From contig NC_052619.1 in NCBI RefSeq assembly GCF_016545825.1, positions 37,663,682 to 37,727,681 of the forward strand: 64,000 bases of DNA, in the 5' to 3' direction. Of the stretch, positions 12,344 through 23,300 are shown piece after piece (position 1 is the first letter of the stretch; each line of letters begins with the position of its first letter). The translations under genes and the position numbers were made by a program. The notes beneath the pieces were generated by a model. The model saw only the letters and a program-made list of their open reading frames with translations, was not told the DNA's origin and searched no databases. Origin of the DNA: Eucalyptus grandis. Its lineage: Eukaryota; Streptophyta; Magnoliopsida; Myrtales; Myrtaceae.

Positions 12344-12713
12344 TGATGGAGTTGTGGAGTCTAATAGAAGAAAGTAATGTTCAAGCGCAGAAATAATCTA
12401 TTTTAGGCAATCACCCATCCTGCAATGTTAAAGCATATAATAAGACTTTTATTGTTGCTAATGGTATATATGTAATTTCTATATTAATTATGTATGTCGT
12501 AGACTCTTGCTGTATATAGACGCAATATCTTTCATATTTATAACGTTGATGCTTGTAATCCTAGAGCTTGTAACACTAATACTAATAGTGGAAAGATTAC
12601 CTAGTTCAGCAACGTGGTATTTCCCTTTTCTTGATTTTGGGAAGGGTTTTCCACGTAAAAAATTCTCGCTTGTTTTCTTCTTTATTTTTCTTCATATATT
12701 CATGTTCCTAACA
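12344..12713 (+). repeat. 5' LTR of the decayed copia element
   Basis: About 370 bases, TG...CA. It matches 17012-17384 over its whole length with many substitutions, so the insertion is old. Confidence 0.75.
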
Positions 12714-13205
12714 ACTTGTATCAGAGTCTGATTTTGGCAAAATAATGGGAGTGATATGAACAAAGGGAAGGTGAAGATCAATTGGTTCCATGGCAAGGAC
12801 TTTGATTTCTAGAAAAACTTGCATCGGCCTCTATTTGGAGAGAAACCCGACTCTCTAAAGCAAGAAGAGTGGGAATTGTTAGATCGACAAGCTCTGAGTT
12901 TGATTCATCTCACATTGGCACAAAACGTAAAAAATTCTCGCTTGTTTTCTTCTCTATTTTTTCTCTTCATATATTTGCATTCCTAACAATTGGTATTGGA
13001 GCCTTGTTTTGGCAAAATAGTGGGAGCGAATAGGACGAAGGGAAGGTGAAGATCGATCAATTCAATGGCAAGAGCTTTGGTTTATGGAAAATGCACTGGA
13101 AGATCTTACATTAGCTTCTGTATGGAGAGAAACCGGACTTTATGAAGCAAGAAGAGAGGGGATTGTTAGATCGGCAAGCTATAGATTTGATTCATCTCAC
13201 ATTGG
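12656..13205 (+). repeat. Tandem duplication across the LTR end, primer site and gag start
   Basis: The block from GTAAAAAATTCTCGCTTG (12656) through the LTR end, primer-binding region and the first gag codons is repeated from about 12927, period about 271 bases. The second copy leads into the longer gag frame at 13142. Confidence 0.7.
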
Positions 13206-13579
13206 CGTGGAATGTTGCTTTCAACATTGCCAATGAGGCGACAATGGTAGATTTGATGGTGGCATTGTCCAACATATACGAGAAGCCTTTTGCATCAAAC
13301 AAGATATATTTGATGCGTCGTCTTTTCAATATGAAGATGGATGAAGGTGCTTCCATGACAAATCACATCACTTAATTTAACGTGATCATGAATCGGTTGA
13401 GTTCAATGAATATGAAATTTGATGATGAGGCAAAGGCTTCAATTTTATTATCTTTTCTACTTGAAAGTTGGAGTGTAACTGTGATCATGAATCGGTTGAG
13501 TTCAATGGATATCAAATTTGATGACGAGGCAAAGGCTTTAATTTTATTATCTTTTCTACTTGAAAGTTAGAGTGTAACT
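13142..13579 (+). pseudogene. copia gag remnant with an internal 99-bp tandem duplication
   Basis: The frame from 13142 reads RRLFNMKMDEGAS, the UBN2-type copia gag signature, and stops at a TAA inside the conserved NHIxxFN segment. A 99-base stretch beginning GTGATCATGAATCGG (13382) is repeated directly from 13481 with few changes, duplicating the segment ending LSFLLESW. Confidence 0.7.
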
Positions 13580-14187
13580 ATGACTAAAGTGAGCAGTTCG
13601 TCTGGAAAGAAAAAGTTGAAGCTTCAAGCAATCCGAGATTTGATTCTTAGCGAGCGCATAAGATAATCAAATGAATTTTCGGGTGTTGCCTTAAATACTA
13701 AAGACAAAGGGAGAAGCAATTAACGAGGGTGCAACCAATACCGTGATAGATCAATGTCCAGAGGGAGAAGTAAATTGAGACCTCATGGATAAATAATTTG
13801 CTGGAATTGCAAAAAGAAAGGCCATCTAAATTGAAATTTTAGAGCCCCAAAGAAGAAATTTCACCATTGAGACTAAAATCAAGAGGAAGAAAAATCTATA
13901 AATGCAACTTTTAAAGATACGCATGACAGTGTTGCTTTAATTTTGAGCATTGACAATCCAATTGACTCAGGTGCGTCATTTCACTCTATTTTGTGCAAAG
14001 AATTAATGCACAATTTTATTGCTGGAAAATTTGGAAAGGTTTATCTTGCTGATGATGAACCTTTCAATATTACAAGAAAGGGTGATGTTTATGTAAAATC
14101 TACTAACATATATCCATGAAAGTTGCATGATGTCGAATATGTTTCAAGACTTAAGGGAAATCTAATCTCTATAAGTCAATTAGCAAC

Positions 14188-14475
14188 ATGAGATATAGAA
14201 CTATTTTTGGAGATATCTCTTGGAAAATAGTTAAAGGTGCTTTGATTGTAGCACGAAGAATAAGGTCAAGAATGCTCTACATAACTAAAAGTAGTAGAGA
14301 AATTGCAGCAATTGCTGGGTTTGAAGTCAATTTTAAATTATGGCACCGGAGGCTTAGGCACATGAGCGAAAAAGGGATGAAGCTGTTAGTATCTAAAGGA
14401 AAACTGCCTAATATGAAGTCCATAGACGTGTTAGTTTTTCGAAGATTGGGAGAAAACCAAAGAAAAGAAAATTAG
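14188..14475 (+). pseudogene. copia GAG-pre-integrase remnant
   Basis: The frame contains FKLWHRRLRHMSEKGMKLL, the family's LWHxRLGHxS signature that precedes the integrase core. It is followed by broken integrase-like sequence (WGLAPMHSLRG near 14500) with frameshifts. Confidence 0.65.
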
Positions 14476-15510
14476 AGTTGGTGCATACAGATATGTGGGG
14501 ACTAGCCCCTATGCATTCCCTTAGAGGCTTGCACTATTATGTCACATTCATTGACTACTCCACTTAAAAGATATAGGTTTATTTTTTGAAAAATAAATTT
14601 GATGTATTTGATACTTTTAAGAGATAGAAAACTGAAGTGGAGAATGAGACTAACCTAAAAATTAAATGTCTAAGATCCGATAAATGGCGGTGAATGACAA
14701 GAACTGTTCCAAATAGACCATAGCAAAATGACGTTGCTGTAAGGATGAACATAACTTTGAATGAGTGTGCAAGAAGTATATATTGCATGCAGGATTACCC
14801 AAGACATTTTGGGCGAATTGAATTAACATTACAGCATATATAATTAAAAGAAGACCTTTAGTTCCACTTGATTTTAAGTTATCGGAAGAAGAATGGAGTG
14901 GAAAGGAGATAAGTCTCTCGCATTTGAAAGTTTTTCATTGTGTTTCGTATATTTGTGTAGATTCTAAAAATAGAGATAAGTTTGATGTAAAAGCTAAAAA
15001 ATGTTTTTTCATTAGATATGGTTCTAATTATTTCGGTTATTAATTTTGGGATAGACTAAATAGAAAAATAATAAGAACTGTTGATGTTACATTCAATGAA
15101 AACATGTTATATAAGGACAAATCTATAGTAGAATCTATTGTGAAGAAACAAGCAGTGGAAAAGAGAGATTACATTAGAGAAGGTTTTGAAAAGTGTTAAG
15201 GTTGAAAATCCTAAAATTGTTGTTGTCAACTCAGATCAAAAATCAAAACAAGAATCACGTACACCTGAACCCACTTTGAGAAGATCTAGTAGAACATCTA
15301 AACATATATAAAGATATTCTCTGTCATTGCATTATTTATTTTTTGTTGACGCTTGCAAATTAGAATTTTTTTTGAAAGTAGTGCAGGTTAAAGATTCTGT
15401 TAAGTGGGAATTAGTAATACAGGATGAGTTAGACTCACTCGAGAAAAACAGAACTTAAGTGTTAACTCAATTACCATATAGGAAGAAAGCATTGTAGAAT
15501 TTGTGGATAT

Positions 15511-16523
15511 ATGGGGGTCAAAGAAGAACTTGATGGCAGGAAAAGGTACAAAGCAAGGTTAATAGTAAAATTGTTTCAACAAACACAAGGAATTGATTAC
15601 ATAGAGATTTTTTCTCCAGCTGTGAAATTGACTACTATCAGGTTAGTATTTAGTATTATTGTTATTAAGAATTTATATTTGGAGCAGTTGGATGTTAAGA
15701 TTGCATTCTTTTACGGTAATTCAGAGGATATTTACATGATACAACCAAAAGGTTTTCAAGTTCTTGGAAAAGAAAATTATTTCTGTAAATTGAAGAAAAG
15801 CATATATGGCTTGAAATAGACTCTTAGACGGTGGTACAAAAATTTGACACTTAGTGTGGTAACGAGTTCACTAGAAGTGATATAGATCACTACTATTACT
15901 TCAAAAAAATTGATAGTTGCTATATTATTTTGCTGTTGTATGTGGATGATATGCTCATCGCAAGATCTAACATGAGAGAGATCAATATATTGAAGCAGCA
16001 ATTGTCAAAAGAGTTTAAGATGAAGGACTTGGGAGTTACAAATCAAATTCTTGGGATGAGGATCACGCGGGATAAATTCAAAGGAATTTTAAAATTATAT
16101 CAAGAAAATCACATTAAAAAGATGCTAGATGGATTCGGAGTTTAGAATGCAAAACTTAGAAGTACTCCTTTAGGAAGTTATTTCAAGCGCTCAAAGAAAC
16201 AGTCGTCGAAGATAGATGTAGAGCGGAAATATATGGCTAAGATGCCTTATGCCTTAGCTATTGGCAGTTTAATGTACGCTATGGTATGTACTCGACCAGA
16301 TTTAGCTCATGCAATGAGAGTTGTGAGCATATACATGGCCAATCCAAGAATAAAGCATTGGGAAGCTATAAGGTGGTTATTAAGATACCTCAGAGGTACT
16401 TCAAATAAGTCATCATGTGTTATGAAAAACGGTGTAACTTTACGAGGCTTTGTTGATGCAGATCTTAGTGGTGAATTGGATAATAGGAAGAGCATCCTCG
16501 AGTTGTGTTTTCACCTTAAGTAG
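15511..16523 (+). pseudogene. copia reverse transcriptase and RNase H remnant
   Basis: Reverse transcriptase starts at KARLIVKLFQQTQGIDYIE, with the conserved YxExFSPxxKxTxxR region read as IEIFSPAVKLTTIR and the catalytic LLYVDDMLIA at 15930. The RNase H side reads GSLMYAMVCTRPDLAHA and ends near GFVDADLSG. A stop near 15818 and further breaks separate the pieces, so no enzyme can be made. Confidence 0.8.
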
Positions 16524-17011
16524 CACTGTAATCAGTTGGATGTCTAGAATTCAAACATGTGTGTCTCTCCCAACCACTAAGCTTAGAGTATGTTGCTATA
16601 TCTGAAGCTAGTAAGGAAATGATTTTGGTTGAAAAAATTTCTGAATGAGATAGGTAAGGAGCAAGATAACAATGTTATTTTCAGTGACGATTAGAGTGCT
16701 ATTTGTCTTGCAAAGAATCCAGTATTTCATTCAAGGACAAAACATATTGAGTTAAAATATCATCAAATTCGTTAGTTAATAGATAATAGGACTTTGTCAT
16801 TGAAGAAGATTCTTGGTGCAGAAAATCTAGCAAATATGTTAACAAAAGTTGTCACCATTGAGCTTTTGAGATTGTGCATTGCCTCGGTTGGCCTCCATGG
16901 TAAGTAATAAGGGAGACCGCTGCACTGGGACAATTTGGGCTACAAAGATAAAGACTATAAAAGATTATTACTATTTTTTTTTTTCTTAAGATCAGCCTTC
17001 AAGTAGGAGAT

Positions 17012-17384
17012 TGATGAAGTTGTGGACTTTGATAGAGGAAAATAAGGTTCAATGGTAGAAACAATTTATTTTAGGTAGTTACCCATCCTATCATGTTAAA
17101 GTAGATGATAAGATTTTTATTGTTGCTAATGGCATGCGTGTAATTTCCATATGAATTATGTATGTCCTAAACTCCCGCTATATATAGAAATGATATCTTT
17201 TATGACTGTAACGCTAAAACTGGTAACCCCAAAACTTGTAGCACTGATGCTAATAGTGGAAAGATTACCTAGTATGGCACCATGATTTTTCTTTTTTCCT
17301 GATTTTGGAAAGGGTTTTTCACATAAAAAATTCTTACTTGTTTTCTTCTCTATTTTTTCTCTTCATATATTCGCGTTCCTAACA
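17012..17384 (+). repeat. 3' LTR of the decayed copia element
   Basis: About 373 bases, preceded by the polypurine-like CAAGTAGGAGAT, matching 12344-12713. Confidence 0.75.
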
Positions 17385-18595
17385 TGGTCGTGCCAAGGAG
17401 CATGCAATCGGCCAACGGTGGGTGGCGAGTGGGCGGGATGCGAGAACGAGATTGATGAAACATAGCTGAGGCAAGGACGGAGGAGAGGCAAATTTAAGGA
17501 ATATTTAGGGTTTTGAGTTGATTATTCGTAAAGCCTAGGGCATTTAAGTATACATACATACACACACATACATACCCTTGTATCTCACTTTTTGATTTCT
17601 CCTTCTGCCATCATCGACATATTACTTTAATATTGCAGTACATTTTAACTTCAAATAGAAAGATAAATGTAAAATGACAAAATAAAAAGAATAACATGGT
17701 AAAGTTAAAAGAAAGAAGTTAATTAACAGTTTCCACTAAAAGTGCACTGAGCGAAGTTCCACAGTTGAACAGAAAAAGAATTATTTCTCTCGTTTTCTTT
17801 TGCTAAAATTTGAATAAACTGTTTTTAAGAATAGCAAAATGTTCATTTTAAAGTGACTGCTTTCTAAAATGAATTCATATAGCAGTTAAAAGAAGAAGAA
17901 GAAGAAGAAGAAGAAGAAGAAGAAAAGAAGAAGAAGAAGAAGAAGAAGAAATAATGTCAGTATTTTATTTCATCATTCAATTAAATTCTAAAATGAATTC
18001 ATATAATTAAAGAAGATGTCAGTATTTTATTTCATCATTCAATTAAAGAAATCGCTTTCATTATTAATTCATTATAACGTCAAGAATGAATGAAATTAAT
18101 CACACACAGGTAGGGCGTGCATGAAAATTAATTTATGATAACCAGACGAGGCCTGATTAAGAAGTAAATGAAAGGAATTCAATCCCTTCAATAAGATTTT
18201 CATCTTTGGCAATTTTTTTCTAACCTTATAATGAAAGATACATGTTAATATCACTTCTCATCATAATAAAAATAATTCAATTTCAACTTATTTTATATAT
18301 TTTCGTTGATCTTCAATTGAAACGCAACATGTCAATTATATGTATACCAAAACTTTCATGAGCTCATATCATAATCATTGAAATGTTTATATGATATTAT
18401 TTTTCCTAAAAAAAGTACAAAGGAGTAATATGATCGTAGATGAGCCATTTTATCAAATCTTTTGACAGGGTGGGGGGCATTTAGCATACAAGCTTCTATT
18501 CATCATGATCAACGTAAACACATGACAGTATCATTCTAGAATCTTCTTGTAATAACATCAATTCCGTAAATGCTTATGAGAGAGTGTGATAAACA
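17385..18595. other. Intergenic DNA with a GAA microsatellite
   Basis: AT-rich sequence without a gene. It holds an (AGA)n run at about 17887-17951 and a short near-repeat around it (TGTCAGTATTTTATTTCATC at 17955 and 18018). Confidence 0.65.
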
Positions 18596-18604
18596 TTTAT
18601 TATA

Positions 18605-19367
18605 GGGAAAATTCCAAATAAGAACCCGAAGTTGACCAAATTTCTCAAAGAATGATCCGAAATGAACTTTGTGTCAAATAAAGATCTAAAGTTGACCAAT
18701 TGTCTCAAATAAGGATCCAAAGTAGTTGAATCAATTCCAAATAAGAACCTGAGTTTGCTGGTAAGCCAAATATTCGTCGGCTATAAAGCATGTGACATTT
18801 TCGACGATCGGAGTTTGGGCAATTTTGTCCCAAAAAAAAAGAAAATTAACAAATCCTAAAAAAAAAAAAAAAAAACCCTAGGTTTTTATGGTCTTTCCAT
18901 TTCTTGTACTTATCCTCTGCAAAGTCAAAGACCAAAGTTCTCCCCATTTCTTGTACCCATTCTCCGCAAAGTCGAAGGCCCAAATTCTCTGCCGATCAAG
19001 CAAGGTGAGGAGCGATGAGAATTGAATTGCGGCGATGACTAGGCAATGATTTGGTCGAGGAGCAATGGGGAGAAAAAAAGAAGAAAACGTAAACATCTAA
19101 ATGAATAACCTAAACTTAATTAATTTAAAATTTTCCCTTTTTTTTTTTCCAATCACAAATTTCGACAAAATTGCTCATATTTTAATCGCTAGAACTAAGG
19201 TCTTCAATAGAGATTAACTTGATCACTTTTGGTCCTTATTTGACACAAAATTCACTTTGGGTCTTTATTTGAAACAATGGATCCACTCCGAGTCATTATT
19301 TGACACAAAGTCACTTTGAATCTTTATTTGAGAAAATACATTCACGGGTCCTTATTTGAAATTTTCC
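18605..19367. mobile_element. Mutator-like non-autonomous element (763 bp) with 9-bp target duplication
   Basis: Left end GGGAAAATTCCAAATAAG and right end, in reverse, GGAAAATTTCAAATAAGG are terminal inverted repeats of about 24 bases. A perfect 9-bp duplication TTTATTATA flanks it (18596-18604 and 19368-19376), the size expected for Mutator-like transposition. Words such as TCAAATAAGGATC and AAGTTGACCAA recur inside near both ends, a subterminal repeat pattern. No transposase is encoded. Confidence 0.8.
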
Positions 19368-19376
19368 TTTATTATA

Positions 19377-20150
19377 TTGTCAAAAGTTGGAATTAAGGGA
19401 ATGTTCTCTTATGTATTCGTCAAGTGACACTTAATTTTACCTCTACAATTGATATATATGTAATTAATGGAATTATAATATTGAATATTTTTATATAGGT
19501 TAAAAATTAAGATAGAGCCATCAAAGCCTTCAGGTCCATTTATTGAAAATGGATTTAAAATAAATCATTTAAGTTTGAGGACAACATTAAATAATCTTAT
19601 ATAATTAATGGAATGATAATATTGAATATTTTTATATAGGTTAAAAATTAAGTTGAACATTAACAAAAAGTTTAGAAATCATATTAAATAAATCGAAAAT
19701 TCATGAACCAAATTTCATATCAAATTATAATTGGGATACTGTATTGAATAAATTAAAAATTCAAGCATCACATTATATATCGAGTCAAATTTCAAAAACC
19801 AATTGTGCCATTTGCTTATCTTGTGAACGAGTTCCCAAGGGACGTCCATTAAATAAAAAATAAAAAATTCTACGATTTTCAATATACTTATTATTTTAGT
19901 GCACCAAAATCATATAAATACTTGAATTTGTGAAAAAGTAAACCGTTGAAACTTCCCACCCGTCATTCTTCCTCTAGCCTTTTGCCCCCAACCGACGGCA
20001 AGCCCTGTCCCTCTCTCTCTTTCCCTGATTCCCACTCAACTTTCTTTTCCCGAGAAAGAGAACAAGAAACTTTTCTCGAGAAAATCGGCCAGAAAATGGG
20101 CCGCCGGCCGTCCTGACAACCGAGCCCTAATTCGCCGGCGCCGGAGGACG
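19377..20150. other. Dispersed AT-rich repeat, then VPS38 upstream region
   Basis: The word block ATAATATTGAATATTTTTATATAGGTTAAAA appears twice, near 19465 and 19611, as a ~150-base tandem duplication and is the repeat split by the element at 10391. From 19950 the sequence becomes pyrimidine-rich (CCTCTCTCTCTTTCCC) and should contain the VPS38 promoter. No clear TATA box was found. Confidence 0.5.
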
Positions 20151-20372
20151 ATGAGGTCGACCCATGAAGTGTTCTCGAAACCCCTCATCCAATCTCGATC
20201 TCTAGCCGCCGATGGAAGCGAAACCGAATGCCGCCGCCGCCGCCGCCTCCTCCTCCGCCCGAGAGCCCAGGGAGACCGATCCGCCCCCCCGGCCGAAGTT
20301 GATCGAGTGGGAAGATTTCGAGCCGGAGCTCGCCCGGCTCGTCAGCCTCTCCTGCGCCCTCGAAGGAGCTAA
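20151..20372 (+). promoter_or_regulatory. Possible upstream ORFs in the VPS38 leader
   Basis: An ATG at 20151 opens a 73-codon frame that overlaps the VPS38 start out of frame, and a second ATG at 20164 opens a 14-codon frame ending before the start. If the transcript begins upstream of 20151 these would lower translation of the main frame. The transcript start is unknown. Confidence 0.3.
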
Positions 20373-23300
20373 GGAGAAGAAGCAGGTCCTCCATCGGAAG
20401 CTCGAGTCGCTTGTTCAGGTATGGTCTTGATGGGCGATGTCAAGATTGTGAATGGTCTCCTGTCTTTTTTTGGGTTCGCCATCGAGTTTTGAGTGATGGG
20501 TTTTGCTTTTCTTGACGATACGACCCGTGTTTGTGGCGAATTTAGCTCAGTTTTGCTCTTCGCATCGATTGAAGTTCGATAGTCTCGGCTTAGCTAGCGG
20601 AAAATTGGATTCTTTGTGTTGCATTAGCGGGGATGCGATTATCGAGAGAGCTTTATTACTCGGGTCCTTGGAAAGAAAGGATCGGTGTTCCTTTGTGGAG
20701 AAATTTACATGGCATGAAACTTCTAATTTGATTGTATAGGCTGCTTCTGGAGACCTAACTACTTATCTCGACTTGCTTTGTTTGTGTTCATGCCTGTTGT
20801 TTGGAAATTGCCGCGTGTGTTGATTTTTGCATCGAGCTTTGATTGAATAGCCCGCGTGCTAGCGGTTGGAAACATATTTGGCAGGTTAAAAATGAGTCTT
20901 TGGGAAGATTGAATGAGCTCGAAGAAATGCGGGAAAAAATGGAAGGTAGAAAGCTTGTGATGCAGAACCTGCAATTGCGTACGAAGGTTGTTGTAGAAGA
21001 CGCTAAGAGGAAAGAGGAAGATCTTGCGGCTGAAGTTAGGTCATTGTTAGTTTCAGGCACAGCTCTCTCGGTTGCCCGGAAACGACTGCAGGTGCCACTT
21101 TCTACTGCTATTTTACTATATTCTCTTGTGCTTAAGTATTTTGTTCAGAATTTGTAGGTTAAAAAGATTATAGGCTTTCTTTAGTCTTTATAAAAGGCTT
21201 TTTTAGTTGTCCTGATGCTGTACTTCAAAATATGAAGGAAGTGAATTTTACCATTCTTCAAAGCCTCTGCTGGAATATTTTGAAATGCTGGTGTGTCCTC
21301 ATGAAAGATTATGTAAAGGGCTTTTATATTTTCCATCATCTTGAGTCTAGAGGTTCCCACACTGCGTTTTCATGGTCTAGCTGACTTTGGTGTGTCTTTC
21401 ATGCCTTTTTGGATATTTATCATATTAGGGGATGGTTTCTGGAATTTCTGTATTGATTTTCTTTGTCGCATCTAAGATCAATCTGCGGCCTGCCTGCATA
21501 CATCTGAGGACCATACAATATGGCCTTTTCAAATATCTCTCTTATCTCCTATGATTCTTCTTTTCTTTTGAAACATCTTTGGTTTGAACTTATGTATCCA
21601 ATGTGGTCAAATAGCGCTGCATAGTCTGGCTTCTGTTTTATCTGTACTATCCTGTCTATTTCGGGCTCATGCTTTGCTGCTTTCCAGATATATTTTGATA
21701 AAAGTGAAGATTCATTCTCTTCTTCCATCCGTTAGACAGGCTTTATCTAGATTCAGCATTTCTATTATAGTAAGTTTGACTTATCAATATTTATTAAATG
21801 AGGAGGTGCATCATAAAAGAATTTTTATGCTGGAAATTTCTTGACCATTACAAAGCCAATGTGTTCTTTGACTAAATGAGAAAAACGGCTGCTGTTAGAT
21901 TGTAATTGATGAATCAGTCATTGTAGGATTGCTGTTTCACGTTCATTAGCTGGCACCAGGCGTCCTTCATCTTAGTTTAGGCAACGTACATAATATTTTA
22001 GTTTCTTCTTGTTTTTCTCTCTTGGTTTTCTCTCCTGTTTATTTAATTGCATACTGTGGGTATATTTCTTTCATCCCGCCAATGTGGTCGGCACTGTTGC
22101 TGCAGGAATCAAATAGGATACTTGGGCAAAGGGGTTATGGCAAGCTCAAAAATTTGCAAAAGATGCTAAGAATGAGGCAGCAGTACATGGTATCACAAGT
22201 TTCAGTGTTCTATCCTGTTAAAAATTTTGCTGGACAATCACAAGAGCAAGAACTTGAATCGTTTCCAAGTACTACTAAATCAGGTAATAGACAGGACAGT
22301 TACGAGATTCCTTTTAATAATTTGGACGTATTTGATTAAAGAAAACTGTGCATTTGGCATTAGTTGTCAATTGTGTGATTGAATCATGAGTTTGTCAATC
22401 TCAAGAGTGAAAAGGTTTCTAGTCAAAGCCAAAATTGTAGCCTTAGGATGGTAAGGGACTACAAATTTTCAGGTTAACAATTTTGACTGCTGATTGATTA
22501 AGAAGACATGCATAAAGACACGATCCTTTCTTTTTTCTTGGGTAAAGGATAAGTTTGGAATTAGAGCTGCCAAGTTTATTACACAAGTTCTTACTGTTTC
22601 AAGGGTAACTCTCATAAGGATGTTCTCTTCTGAGTTCTTATACAATGTATTTACAGAAATTTTCAGATACATACAATCAAAGTTGCTTTGTTTTCATTAT
22701 TTTATTTTATTTCTCCATGCTCACCTGGATGAGCATTTATTATCCAGGTAAGATTGTGCAATGGATAAGCTTTTCTGGCCTTAAGAGTTCCACTGTTGTA
22801 GTGGCCTTTTCTATTTTCACATGATGTGCTATTCTGGCCTTACCGAGCTGGATCTTTATCTTTAAACTAAACTGGCTCAACCTTTTTATAGCTATATCCT
22901 GTCAAGGTTTGTTGGGTAGATGGTACCGTTTTTACACTTCTTTGTAGGGGATAATTAAGTGATACTATTGGAACGAAAGCTTGCTGCATAATCACTCCTG
23001 CCACAGGCCATTTAGTTTTACAGGTAAACAAGTTGACTGGTTTGCATAAAGGAACAAAAAAGTGATACCATGTTTTCCAATTGCTACCTACAGAGCTTTG
23101 GTTTTCTTTGACAACATTACAGAATAAGTTCTTCACGGTTGGTATTTTACTTCTAACCTCTAGAATTACGGATTTAACTTAAAATATTAATCCCTGAGTG
23201 GCTCTTGCCAATTTTCATGTAAGAACCTTAATTGCCTTTCCCTTCAAGTGACTATTATCCATCACTGTTCTTTGGTCCAAGCTCATTGCAGATCTTTACT

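Larger units (their letters stand above)
12344..17384 (+). mobile_element. Decayed Ty1/copia retrotransposon with both LTRs
   Basis: Flanking repeats at 12344-12713 and 17012-17384 each begin TGATG and end CTAACA; a primer-binding-like TTGTATCAGAGTC follows the first and a purine-rich CAAGTAGGAGAT precedes the second. The interior has the copia order: gag (13142-13600), zinc-knuckle remnant (13800), aspartic protease DSGASFH (13965), GAG-pre-integrase (14330), reverse transcriptase with YVDD (15510-16140) and RNase H (16230-16520). Stops and frameshifts break it throughout, and the last zinc-knuckle Cys has become Phe. No matching target duplication was found, so it is old or rearranged. It cannot make a complete polyprotein. 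Confidence 0.85.
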
